DNA of 15,613 bases from J054 sp051008735 (GCA_051008735.1 JBPCXH010000094.1:1-15613); one strand, 5' to 3'. Shown: positions 7,325 through 15,453, numbered from the stretch's first letter. Translations and numbers: made by a program. Notes: a model not told the origin generated them from the letters alone.

Positions 7325-9478
7325 ATGCGCGTAGCTGGCAATTGGCCACGTATCGGCCTGCTCGCACTGGTGGCCTTTGGCCTGGCCAGCTGCTCCGGCG
7401 ATGACGGTAACGACGGCGCCCCCGGACCGCCCGGCACGCCGGCGACGGTCAATATTGAAGATGCGGCCCAACTGGAAGCCACCATTGGCGAGGTGACCAT
7501 TGCCAGCCCACCCGTGATGAGTTTTAGCCTGGCAGATGGCAGCGACACCCCGGTCGTCGGCTTGCCGGCCAGCGCTATCAGTTTCACTATCGCCAAACTG
7601 GTACCGGGTACCGACGGCAACGCCAGCGCCTGGCAGAGCTATATCAATAAGATAGAGGAAGCGAACGGAGTCGGTCCGGGCACTGAGGACCAGGTACAGG
7701 CCACCACAGAAAACGGCGCCTCAGGAACCTTGGTCGATAATGAGGACGGAACTTATCTTTACACCTACGCAACGGATGTGGCCAATGTTCCGGGCGTAAG
7801 CTTCAACAGTAATCTGACCCATCGAGCCAGTTTCGAGATCCGGGGCTTTGCACCTGTCATTAATCCCGTCTACGACTTTGTGCCCGCCACCGGGGCCACG
7901 GCAGGCCTGTTCACCCGTGAAATCGTGGCCGACCCGAGCTGTAACGCCTGCCATGATCAGCTGGCCTTTCATGGCGGAGCGCGCTTTTCGGTGCAAAGCT
8001 GCATGAGTTGCCACAACCCCGGTTCCACCGATGCCCAGAGTGGTAATACGGTGGATATGAAAGTCATGGCGCACAAGATTCATTACGGGGAAAACCTGCC
8101 GAGCGTGATCGCTGGCGGCGAGTACGTCATTTACGGCTTCAATGACTCACCCCACGATTATTCAGCAGTCGTCTATCCGCAGGACATTCGAAATTGCCGG
8201 GGCTGTCATGACGAAAACAACCCGGCCACGCCCGATGCGGGGAACTGGATCAGTGTTCCCACGGCAGAAAGCTGCGGTTCCTGTCATGACGATGTCAATT
8301 TTGAAACCGGAGAGAATCATGGCAGTGGCATCAGTGCCGGCAATGATTCCTGCACCAACTGCCATCGCCCGGGCCGCAGCATCGGGGTTGAAGAGGCCCA
8401 CGTGATTCCCGGCGAGGAAGCCTCGGCCGCTTTTGAATTGTCTTTGCTTGAAGTCGTGAATACCGCGCCGGGAGAATTCCCCGTGGCAACGGTCTCGGTG
8501 ACCGACCCAACCAACGGCGACACGCCCTACGACATCCTGAACGACCCGGCTATCAATAGCCTGCGGGTCAACATCGCCTGGGATAATTTCGACATCAACA
8601 ACACCGGCAGCGGCAGCGGCTCCGCCTCAGGCACACCGGCCCAGCCATTCCGTCTGAACGTGAAAAGCGATGGTGTTGATAATCTGGATGGCACGTTTAC
8701 CGTGACTTCCGCCGATGCTATTCCGGCCTTTGTCGAGGGATCGGGCACGGCAGCTGCGGAGGCGCGCGGCAGCGTGGATGGAAATAACGTACCCATCGCC
8801 GGTCAATCCCTGGGTTACGCCATTACGGACGGCTTGCCCATAGACCGGCGACAAATCGTCGGTATCGACAGTTGCAATGGCTGCCATGGTGTACTCAGCT
8901 TCCATGGGTCCAACCGCACGGACAACATCGAATTATGTGTGACCTGCCATAACTCCAATGCCACCGACATTGCCAAACGGGTTGAAGCTGGCGTGGACAG
9001 CTCCAACTCGTTGGACGGCAAGGATGAAGAAACCATCGAGTTCAAGACGATGGTTCACGCAATTCATCGAGGTGAAGACCGCGATAATGCCTTTGTCTTG
9101 TATGGCTTCGGGGGCAATCCGACGGACTTCGGCGAAGTGGTGTATCCGGGCAATCTGGCGAATTGTGAGGGCTGCCACCTGTCCAATACCTACTATCCCG
9201 TCGGGGCTTTTGCCCTGGCAGCAACGATCGATATCGCCGCTGACATTGATGACCCGTACGACGATCTAAATATCACACCCAACGCTGCCGCCTGCTGGGG
9301 ATGCCATGACCGTCCGGCTGCCGTCGCTCATATGGAACAATTCGGCGGTGCTTTCGACGCTGTGCAGACCGAGGACGGAACACTGATATCCCAGTCAGAA
9401 GGTACCGTCATAGAGACCTGCGACGTCTGCCATGGTCCCGGGCGCAGCGCCGATGTAGGCGAGCTACACGGACTGTAA
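7325..9478 (+). CDS. mtrC: OmcA/MtrC-family decaheme c-type cytochrome lipoprotein
   Basis: A 717-aa surface-type multihaem protein, the terminal electron carrier of a porin-cytochrome conduit. The lipobox LASC (20-23) gives a lipidated Cys23, followed by a short collagen-like stretch typical of the family. Ten CXXCH sites fall in two pentahaem clusters, starting at residues 206, 226, 291, 317, 343 and at 517, 538, 614, 657, 699. Each is preceded by a haem-free beta-rich domain (about 40-200 and 360-510), giving the domain I-IV layout of MtrC/OmcA. The clusters are visibly duplicated (SCNACH...LAFHGG versus SCNGCH...LSFHGS; VYP...NCxGCH in both). A Gly-Ser-rich stretch (428-436) lies in the second beta domain. 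All cysteines are either lipobox or haem. Start 7325 was chosen for GGGGGA just upstream; Mets at 7304 and 7310 are less likely. The mtrA start follows the stop directly. Confidence 0.93.
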   Translation: MRVAGNWPRIGLLALVAFGLASCSGDDGNDGAPGPPGTPATVNIEDAAQLEATIGEVTIASPPVMSFSLADGSDTPVVGLPASAISFTIAKLVPGTDGNASAWQSYINKIEEANGVGPGTEDQVQATTENGASGTLVDNEDGTYLYTYATDVANVPGVSFNSNLTHRASFEIRGFAPVINPVYDFVPATGATAGLFTREIVADPSCNACHDQLAFHGGARFSVQSCMSCHNPGSTDAQSGNTVDMKVMAHKIHYGENLPSVIAGGEYVIYGFNDSPHDYSAVVYPQDIRNCRGCHDENNPATPDAGNWISVPTAESCGSCHDDVNFETGENHGSGISAGNDSCTNCHRPGRSIGVEEAHVIPGEEASAAFELSLLEVVNTAPGEFPVATVSVTDPTNGDTPYDILNDPAINSLRVNIAWDNFDINNTGSGSGSASGTPAQPFRLNVKSDGVDNLDGTFTVTSADAIPAFVEGSGTAAAEARGSVDGNNVPIAGQSLGYAITDGLPIDRRQIVGIDSCNGCHGVLSFHGSNRTDNIELCVTCHNSNATDIAKRVEAGVDSSNSLDGKDEETIEFKTMVHAIHRGEDRDNAFVLYGFGGNPTDFGEVVYPGNLANCEGCHLSNTYYPVGAFALAATIDIAADIDDPYDDLNITPNAAACWGCHDRPAAVAHMEQFGGAFDAVQTEDGTLISQSEGTVIETCDVCHGPGRSADVGELHGL

Positions 9479-10390
9479 GTGAAGGCTTTAGCCCTAATGC
9501 TGGTGGCCTTGGCCAGCCTGTTGATGACCGGCCCCGGCTGGTCCGAAGAAGACGAATCCGAAGCGCCTGCCCTGAGCCGGGCGGGGGCAGACGGTTGCCT
9601 GGGTTGCCACCGGCAGCCGGAATTGCAGGGCGTGTTCGCCAGTCCTCACGGCGAACGCGGCGATGCCCGCACGCCTTTTGCCCAACTCGAATGCGAAAGT
9701 TGCCACGGCGCCCAGGGCCGCCACCCCATGGGTGGCCGTGAGTCCATCATCACTTTCGGTGACGGCGCCCTCACGCCTGTGGATGAACAAAATGCCGCCT
9801 GCCTGAATTGTCACAACAGCCCGGTGGGCGCTGAATGGCATGCGGGGGAACACGCCGCCCAGGATTTAAGCTGTGCGTCCTGCCACAACTCTCATCTGGC
9901 CAGAGACCCGGTCCTGGCCGAGGCCACCCAGGCGGAGGTTTGCTATGACTGCCATCAGCGGCAGCGCGGCCAGGCCCAGAAGCCCTACGCGCACCCGGTG
10001 CGCTTTGGAAAAATGGACTGCAGCAGTTGCCATGCCCCCCACGGTTCAGCAACACAGGGCTCATTGAAACGCCTGACCCTGAACGAAACCTGCTATGAGT
10101 GTCACGCAGAGAAGCGCGGGCCCTTTGCCTTCGAACACCAGCCCGTCACGGAAGACTGCTCTTTGTGCCATGCGCCCCACGGCTCTAACCACCCGGCCAT
10201 GCTGACACGCCGGGCGCCCCTGCTCTGTCAGCAATGCCACTCCCAGGCCGGGCACCCCAGCCTGAGTCTGACCGCCGGAGGCCTGCCCGGCGGCTCGCCG
10301 TCGGCGCTGTTGCTGGGTGGCAGCTGCCTGAATTGCCATGCCCAGGTGCACGGGTCGAACCACCCGTCCGGCATTACCCAGATGCGCTGA
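9479..10390 (+). CDS. mtrA: MtrA/DmsE-family periplasmic decaheme cytochrome c
   Basis: A 303-aa exported decaheme protein that, in the family, plugs the MtrB barrel and carries electrons between periplasm and outer surface. The signal peptide is residues 1 to about 22. CXXCH sites start at residues 40, 72, 108, 132, 155, 181, 205, 227, 250 and 283: CLGCH, CESCH, CLNCH, CASCH, CYDCH, CSSCH, CYECH, CSLCH, CQQCH, CLNCH. The repeated CHAPHGS blocks and the C-terminal CHAQVHGSNHPSG are family hallmarks, and the length is close to the MtrA norm. The GTG start directly abuts the TAA of mtrC, so expression is probably coupled; a downstream ATG at 9497 would shorten the signal peptide. It lies just ahead of the MtrB-like barrel gene, so together they should form the trans-outer-membrane wire. 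Confidence 0.93.
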   Translation: MKALALMLVALASLLMTGPGWSEEDESEAPALSRAGADGCLGCHRQPELQGVFASPHGERGDARTPFAQLECESCHGAQGRHPMGGRESIITFGDGALTPVDEQNAACLNCHNSPVGAEWHAGEHAAQDLSCASCHNSHLARDPVLAEATQAEVCYDCHQRQRGQAQKPYAHPVRFGKMDCSSCHAPHGSATQGSLKRLTLNETCYECHAEKRGPFAFEHQPVTEDCSLCHAPHGSNHPAMLTRRAPLLCQQCHSQAGHPSLSLTAGGLPGGSPSALLLGGSCLNCHAQVHGSNHPSGITQMR

Positions 10391-10392
10391 CC

Positions 10393-12492
10393 ATGGCTCC
10401 TTCCCTGAAAGCTATGTTCATCGGTCTGTGGCTGCTGCTTTTCATGATCAGCGGTACGGCCTTTGCCAGCGACGCCCGGCCAACGGATTGGCAATGCGCC
10501 AACTGCCCCTACCCACAGGGCCTGAAACTGAAATCAACCGCCGGCGCCGGCTACCAGTCTGACGACAGCTTCAAGTTCGGCGATTACACCGGACTGGACG
10601 ATGACGGCGCCTTCCTGGTCGGTGATTTCACGGCCGACTACTTCGGCGAGGATGCCATGCGCTGGCGTGCCGAAGGTCAGGACCTGGGCCTTGACTCACG
10701 CCAGCTCGACCTGGAAGGTGGCTGGCAGGGTCGCCTGGACCTGCGCCTGGGTTACGACGAACTGCCGCGACGCCTGTTTGAAAACTCCCGGACGGTCTAC
10801 AACAGCCCGGGTAACGCGAATCAGGTGTTGCCTGCCGGCTGGGTGCGGGCGCCGAACACCGCCGGCATGACGGCCCTGGATGCGAGTCTGCGCGGGGCGG
10901 ATGCCCAGTGGGATCTTGAGTCCTGGAACGCCGGGCTGAGTTTTATCCAGTCGCCGCGACTGCGCTATGACGTGGACTATCGACACCTGGAACGAGATGG
11001 CCGCCAACTGTGGGCGGGCAGCTTCCAGACCCTGGCGACCACGATGCTGCGACCCGTGGATGACGAAACGGATACCGTAGAAGCCGGCGTCAGCTACGCC
11101 GCCGACACCTGGAATGCCCGACTGGGCTACCTGGGTTCTTTCTACAGCAATGATGCCAGCCGCCTGGATTGGGAGAATCCGTTCACGGCACCCGCGCCGG
11201 GAGCCGACGATGGCAGTGCCGCCCTGGAACCCGATAACGAATTCCAGCAGCTGACGCTTTCCGGTGACTACCACGGCTGGGAACGCACCCGCATCTCGGG
11301 CCGGCTGGCAGCCGGCAAAATGGAACAGGACGACCGTGTCTTGCCCTATACAGTCAACCCGATACTGGCCGGCGGTGCCTTGCCCAGAACACGCTTCGAT
11401 GGCGAGGTGGACACTCTCTATGCTGATGTCCGGGTCTCGTCACGCCCGCTGCCGAAACTGCGCCTGCGCGGGGAATTTGTCTATGACGAGCGCGACAATG
11501 ATACGCCCCGTGATACTTGGGACTATGTCGTGTCTGACAGCATTGCCGCCATCCAGCCCCGCGATAACCTGCCCTATGGCTACGAACGCTATCGTCTGGC
11601 GCTGTCAGGCAATTATCGCTTTCCCTTCGGGACCAGTGGCCAACTCGGCTACCAGTACGACAATCACCAGCGCGACTTCACCGAGGTTGATGAAACTGAG
11701 GAACATGAAGCCTGGGGCGAGCTCAGACTCAACGGACTGGATGCCGCTGATCTGCGTCTGAAATACAGCTACGCCACTCGTGACGGTGATGATTATGAGC
11801 CCGTTAGCGCGACCCAGCCACCGCAGAACCCGCTGCTCCGAAAATACAATTTTGCCGATCGCGACCGGGAAAGCCTTGAACTCAGTCTGACCCTGCAGCC
11901 GGCGGAACGCCTGGATCTTACCTTCACCGGGCTTTTCGCCGAGGACGACTACGATGATTCAGATCTTGGCCTGGATGAAGGCGAATATCGCAATGTGACA
12001 CTGGACGCGGGCCTGCAACTCGGCCGCAACATCGTGCTCACGGGCCAGCTTGGATACGACGAACTGGAGACCACCCAGTTTGGCAGCCAGTCTTTCAGCG
12101 CCGCGGACTGGACGGCCAACCAGAAAGATGAGAGCTGGATCGCCGGTGTCAGCATTAACTTACCGCGGATCTTCGAGCGCGTTCGTGGCCGCCTGGGTTA
12201 TACCTACATCGATACAAGGGGTGAGATCGAAAATAACACCAGCGGTCTGCGCTCGGATTTCCCGGACCTGGATACCACCCGCCATCGGGTGGAACTGGAC
12301 CTGCGCTATCAGGTCAACGACAAGGTCGACGTCGGCGTGGCCTATCTGTTTGAAGACTACGATGTGAACGACTGGACTCTGGACGGTGTGCAGCCCGACA
12401 CGGTCAATAACCTGCTGGCCAGCGGCGCCAACTGGCGCGGCTACGACGTGAACCTGGTAACCCTGTCATTTACCTGGTCTCTGGATGACTGA
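10393..12492 (+). CDS. mtrB: MtrB/PioB-family outer-membrane beta-barrel
   Basis: A 699-aa outer-membrane porin expected to sheath the MtrA decahaem. The signal peptide (MAPSLKAMF..., hydrophobic to about residue 22, AFA-S cleavage) is followed by CANC at Cys35-Cys38, the near-N-terminal CXXC also seen in Shewanella MtrB. The rest is alternating hydrophobic/polar beta-strands with acidic, Asp-rich loops, typical of MtrB/PioB. It ends with LVTLSFTWSLDD: strand-like, although the final residues are acidic rather than the aromatic end common in barrels. The start lies 2 bases after the mtrA stop without a Shine-Dalgarno, consistent with coupling. The frame is open upstream inside mtrA, but the signal peptide fixes the start here (or at Met8). 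Together with its two neighbours it makes a complete MtrCAB set. Confidence 0.92.
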   Translation: MAPSLKAMFIGLWLLLFMISGTAFASDARPTDWQCANCPYPQGLKLKSTAGAGYQSDDSFKFGDYTGLDDDGAFLVGDFTADYFGEDAMRWRAEGQDLGLDSRQLDLEGGWQGRLDLRLGYDELPRRLFENSRTVYNSPGNANQVLPAGWVRAPNTAGMTALDASLRGADAQWDLESWNAGLSFIQSPRLRYDVDYRHLERDGRQLWAGSFQTLATTMLRPVDDETDTVEAGVSYAADTWNARLGYLGSFYSNDASRLDWENPFTAPAPGADDGSAALEPDNEFQQLTLSGDYHGWERTRISGRLAAGKMEQDDRVLPYTVNPILAGGALPRTRFDGEVDTLYADVRVSSRPLPKLRLRGEFVYDERDNDTPRDTWDYVVSDSIAAIQPRDNLPYGYERYRLALSGNYRFPFGTSGQLGYQYDNHQRDFTEVDETEEHEAWGELRLNGLDAADLRLKYSYATRDGDDYEPVSATQPPQNPLLRKYNFADRDRESLELSLTLQPAERLDLTFTGLFAEDDYDDSDLGLDEGEYRNVTLDAGLQLGRNIVLTGQLGYDELETTQFGSQSFSAADWTANQKDESWIAGVSINLPRIFERVRGRLGYTYIDTRGEIENNTSGLRSDFPDLDTTRHRVELDLRYQVNDKVDVGVAYLFEDYDVNDWTLDGVQPDTVNNLLASGANWRGYDVNLVTLSFTWSLDD

Positions 12493-12505
12493 CTTCAGTC
12501 AGTCA
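12486..12505. terminator. Perfect 8-bp hairpin at the mtrB stop codon
   Basis: TGACTGAC (12486-12493) and GTCAGTCA (12498-12505) form an 8-bp stem with a TTCA tetraloop. The stem includes the mtrB stop codon and lies just beyond the stop of the convergent gene. It has no T tract, so it is a candidate bidirectional terminator or mRNA 3'-end stabiliser rather than a textbook intrinsic terminator. Confidence 0.45.
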
Positions 12506-12515
12506 GACCCGGCAA

Positions 12516-13595
12516 TCAGCTTTCCGGGACGGCGGGAAACTGCAGCAGACTGAAACGCGAACCCTTGCGTCCATAGACGTAAACATCGCAATCCCCGAGT
12601 TCTCGGGGCAACTGCCAGCGCTTACCGGTCACGGCCTTGTCTTTCACTCGACCCCAATCACAACGAAAATCGATACTCTCCAGCTTGCCGCGGATATCGA
12701 ATAACTCAACGTCACGGCGCAACAGTCGACGGGTCCAGAAGGGCTTGCCGGCAATAACCTCTACCCGTGCTTCTGCCGCCAGAACCTCTGAGGCCTGCAG
12801 GCGCTCCCTCAGGGTAACGGCGGCCTCGGTAAGCTGCTCAAAACCATCCAGTGCACCGGAGCGACGCTCCAGCCGTCCATAGGTCACCAGCGCACCGGCA
12901 CGATTGTCCGCCCGCAACTGCAGAACAAACATCTTGCGCAGAGCCGCCGCATAGAAATCTTTCTCCAGGTAGCTGCCGCCACCGCGTGTCGCCCGTAACA
13001 GGCCAGTCAGGGCCTGCGCATTGTCACCCTGGGCTTCCCCCACCAGGGCATAAAGCGCCCACAGACGCGCGGTCTCATAAAGATTCCAGCCGTTGAAATC
13101 TGCCAGCGTCTGCCACTCACGTTGCGCCCCATCGTAGTCCTGCTCGCTCAGCCGCTCCTGCACGGAGTTGTAACCCTCCCGAAAGCGCAAACCGGCACCA
13201 CGTCGCGGTATATCCATGGCATAGGTCAGAACCAGGCGCGTCTGGCGCTGCTCCACCGGCTCTCCATCGTAGGTAGCCGGTTCATAGCGCCATTTTTTGA
13301 CAACCTTCAAGGCTTCCTTTTCAAAAGCGGTGACACCACTGGAATCTTCGATCAGAGCGTCAGTAACGCCACCCTTCTTATTCACCATGAAGCTGAGCAT
13401 GACCCAGCCTTCCTGGCCCCGCTTCTTCGAATCACGCGGATACTTGGGGCCAGGCTGCTTCAGAATCTGGGCGCGGCTGGTGTCAACCCTCGGCTGACTC
13501 AGAGCCTGCGCCCACGACACCGATATCAGCACGCCTGACAGCAGTAGCAGCAAGCCCAGCCGCCGGCAATACGAGTAAGAGCTCAGTAGAGGCAC
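12516..13595 (-). CDS. Secreted protein with an N-terminal TonB C-terminal-type domain and a helical repeat region
   Basis: A 359-aa protein. A signal peptide (hydrophobic LLLLLSGVLISVSWA, likely cleavage after AQA near residue 31) is followed at about 48-128 by a TonB-type fold with KYPRD, GWVMLSFMVN and VVKKWRYEP. Next is an alpha-helical, TPR-like stretch (about 140-270) and a C-terminal region with Cys at 322 and 345 or nearby. True TonB has an uncleaved anchor, a Pro-rich linker and this fold at its C-terminus. Here the order is reversed and the anchor seems to be lost, so coupling to ExbB-ExbD is unlikely. It may be a periplasmic scaffold. The GTG start overlaps the 3' end of the CBS gene by 13 bases, suggesting coupling, and has no strong ribosome site. 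The gene is convergent with mtrB, 23 bases apart. Confidence 0.75.
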   Translation of the reverse strand: MPLLSSYSYCRRLGLLLLLSGVLISVSWAQALSQPRVDTSRAQILKQPGPKYPRDSKKRGQEGWVMLSFMVNKKGGVTDALIEDSSGVTAFEKEALKVVKKWRYEPATYDGEPVEQRQTRLVLTYAMDIPRRGAGLRFREGYNSVQERLSEQDYDGAQREWQTLADFNGWNLYETARLWALYALVGEAQGDNAQALTGLLRATRGGGSYLEKDFYAAALRKMFVLQLRADNRAGALVTYGRLERRSGALDGFEQLTEAAVTLRERLQASEVLAAEARVEVIAGKPFWTRRLLRRDVELFDIRGKLESIDFRCDWGRVKDKAVTGKRWQLPRELGDCDVYVYGRKGSRFSLLQFPAVPES

Positions 13596-13981
13596 TCCAT
13601 GGCACGCAACACATCGCGCCGACTGATCTGGCCCACTACCCGCTGGCGTTCCACAACTGGAAAACGTCGCAGCTTGTTGCGCATGAAACGTTCGGCCAGC
13701 TCAACGATGCTGTCGTCGGGATCTACCGTCTTGACCTCTTGACTCATGTACTCGCTGACCGTGCCACCCAGTTCGCCGTGATAACTGGCCTGGACGGCAA
13801 TAGGAAGACAGTCGGATTCCGACAGCATACCTACCAGGTTGCCGCGCAGGTCCACCACCGGGAGTCCGGAAATTCGATGTTCGATCAGCGTATGAATTGC
13901 CTGCAAAATCGGCGTGTCCGGCGTTACCGTAACCGGATTAGCCGCCATGTACTCACGAACCAGAACTTTGCGTAATGGCAT
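13583..13981 (-). CDS. Tandem CBS-domain (Bateman module) protein
   Basis: A 132-aa stand-alone CBS pair: CBS1 about residues 8-62 (VREYMAANPVTV, RISGLPVVD, GMLSESDC) and CBS2 about 75-130 (VSEYMSQEVKTV, RRFPVVE, GQISRRDVLRA). Such modules bind adenine nucleotides or similar ligands and act as energy or redox sensors, usually by contacting a partner. No enzyme or transporter domain is attached. A strong ribosome site, AAGGGGG, precedes the ATG. The gene overlaps the downstream TonB-domain gene and follows nqrM by 63 bases, so it may be read with the nqr operon or from its own promoter. Its partner is unknown. Confidence 0.9.
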   Translation of the reverse strand: MPLRKVLVREYMAANPVTVTPDTPILQAIHTLIEHRISGLPVVDLRGNLVGMLSESDCLPIAVQASYHGELGGTVSEYMSQEVKTVDPDDSIVELAERFMRNKLRRFPVVERQRVVGQISRRDVLRAMECLY

Positions 13982-13998
13982 ACCGAACCCCCTTGTTT

Positions 13999-14017
13999 AT
14001 CAATCAGCCTGATCGAT
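13999..14017. promoter_or_regulatory. Imperfect palindrome upstream of the CBS gene
   Basis: ATCAATCAG-C-CTGATCGAT is an inverted repeat with 8 of 9 positions matching about a single central base. It lies between the nqrM stop and the ribosome site of the CBS gene. The short centre fits a dimeric regulator's operator better than a hairpin. The half CTGATCGAT also occurs upstream of the kinase gene at 1428-1436. The regulator is unknown, and chance is possible. Confidence 0.3.
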
Positions 14018-14044
14018 TTCCTGTTGCGGGAAGGAGGCGATAAT

Positions 14045-14227
14045 TCAGTCCTTCCCGGTGCGACGCTTACTGCAAGGCCGGGTGCACAAGGCACAGCGTT
14101 CCCCGCCGTCTACGCCGGCCAGCGACCCGCAACCCCCGCGGATGCCGCTTCGGCCCAGCAATTTACCGACAGCCATGGCAAGCACAGCTGCCAGCATCAA
14201 GACCAGGCTAAGTGCGAATACCGCCAT
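14045..14227 (-). CDS. nqrM: Na+-NQR maturation protein NqrM (DUF539)
   Basis: A 60-aa membrane protein with an N-terminal helix (about 3-22) and a Cys-rich tail: Cys33, Cys45, Cys48 and Cys52 in the pattern CGSLAG...CALC...C. This is the DUF539/NqrM layout. In Vibrio, NqrM is needed to assemble Na+-NQR, probably by delivering iron to the Cys-coordinated centre between NqrD and NqrE. It starts 2 bases after the nqrF stop, using GGCGG in the nqrF end as a possible ribosome site. In many genomes apbE, the flavin transferase for NqrB/NqrC, sits next to nqrM; here it does not follow nqrF. Confidence 0.9.
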   Translation of the reverse strand: MAVFALSLVLMLAAVLAMAVGKLLGRSGIRGGCGSLAGVDGGERCALCTRPCSKRRTGKD

Positions 14228-14229
14228 AA

Positions 14230-15453
14230 TCAGCCGCCGAAATCGTCGAGCATGATGTTCTCACGCTCAACCCCAAGATTCTCGAGCATATCAATGACAG
14301 CGGCATTCATCACCGGCGGCCCACACAGATAGTACTCGCAGTCTTCCGGTGCCGGGTGATTCTTCAAATACTCAGCGAAAAGCACATTGTGGATGAAGCC
14401 CGTATAGCCATCCCAGTCATCTTCTGGCAGAGGTTCCGACAGGGCAACATGCCAGTCGAAATTGTCGTTTTCGGCGGCCAGCCCGTCGAAATCGTCCACA
14501 TAGAACATTTCTCGTTTACTGCGCGCGCCATACCAGAAGCTCAATTTTCGCTGGGTCTTCATGCGGCCTAACTGGTCAAAGATATGTGATCGCATAGGCG
14601 CCATCCCCGCGCCACCGCCGACAAAGATCATCTCCTTGTCCGTATCTCGTGCGTAAAACTCACCGTAGGGACCGGATATCGTGACCGTATCGCCCGGCTT
14701 CAAGCCAAAAATATAAGACGACATCGCACCCGGCGGCGCTTTATCCCAGACTGACGGGGGTGGAGTGGCGATGCGGACATTCAGCATCACGATATCGTTT
14801 TCTTCCGGAAAATTGGCCATTGAATAGGCGCGTACCACCGGCGATGTCACGGAAGCGTGCAGATCCCAGATCTTGTATTTATCCCATTCGGCGCGGAATT
14901 CCTCATCGACATCAACATTTTTGAAGTCAAGCTCGAAAGCCGGGCATTCGATCTGAATATAGCCACCGGCGCGAAAATCGAGGGGCTCACCGGCCGGTAG
15001 CTCAAGGACCAGCTCCTTGATAAAAGTGGCGACGTTGTTATTCGAGCGGACCTTGGCCGTCCATTGCCTGACACCGAATACTTCGTCCGGCACAACAATT
15101 TTCATGTCGTGCTTGACCGTGACCTGGCAGGCGAGACGCTCGCCTTCACGGGCTTCGCGTTTGCTGATATGAGAAGTTTCCGTGGGCAGGATCGAGCCCC
15201 CGCCCTCCATAATTTTGCACCGGCATTGGGCACAGGTTCCGCCGCCGCCACAGGCCGACGCCAGGAACAGGTCGGCATCAGCCAGGGCCGACAGCAATTT
15301 GCCGCCGACGGGCACCGTCAATGTTTTTTCGTCATTGATCAATAGCTGCACATCGCCGGAGGGCACCAGCCGAGACCGGGCGGCCAGGATAAAGACCACC
15401 AGCAGCATCACCACCACGGTGAATAACGCGACGCCTAGAGTGATTTCCTGCAT
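14230..15453 (-). CDS. nqrF: Na+-translocating NADH:quinone reductase subunit F
   Basis: A 407-aa NADH-oxidising entry subunit of the inner-membrane Na+ pump. An N-terminal helix (about 5-25) anchors it. The [2Fe-2S] domain ligands are Cys68, Cys74, Cys77 (ACGGGGTCAQC) and Cys109 (RLACQV). The FAD domain has RAYS at 208-211. The NADH domain has GGGAGMAP (279-286) and CGPP (377-380), and the protein ends in LDDFGG. Length and motif spacing match the Vibrio subunit. It lies 16 bases after the nqrE stop and directly before nqrM, as the 3' part of an nqrABCDEF-M operon whose upstream genes are beyond the window. It supplies quinol to the membrane pool, from which the NapC-like tetraheme could draw. 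Confidence 0.97.
   Translation of the reverse strand: MQEITLGVALFTVVVMLLVVFILAARSRLVPSGDVQLLINDEKTLTVPVGGKLLSALADADLFLASACGGGGTCAQCRCKIMEGGGSILPTETSHISKREAREGERLACQVTVKHDMKIVVPDEVFGVRQWTAKVRSNNNVATFIKELVLELPAGEPLDFRAGGYIQIECPAFELDFKNVDVDEEFRAEWDKYKIWDLHASVTSPVVRAYSMANFPEENDIVMLNVRIATPPPSVWDKAPPGAMSSYIFGLKPGDTVTISGPYGEFYARDTDKEMIFVGGGAGMAPMRSHIFDQLGRMKTQRKLSFWYGARSKREMFYVDDFDGLAAENDNFDWHVALSEPLPEDDWDGYTGFIHNVLFAEYLKNHPAPEDCEYYLCGPPVMNAAVIDMLENLGVERENIMLDDFGG

Noticed and set aside
8591..8634. Gly-Ser repeat in mtrC as a possible phase-variable tract
   Set aside because: It is a short in-frame GGCAGC run of about three units. It is too short and its unit length would not shift the frame.
10234..10392. 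N-terminal extension of the MtrB barrel into mtrA
   Set aside because: The extension is not signal-like and overlaps a haem-bearing part of mtrA. A proper signal peptide begins at 10393.
10696..11274. Open frame of 192 codons antisense to mtrB
   Set aside because: High GC keeps antisense frames open; the plus-strand barrel is well supported and this product has no family signature or ribosome site.
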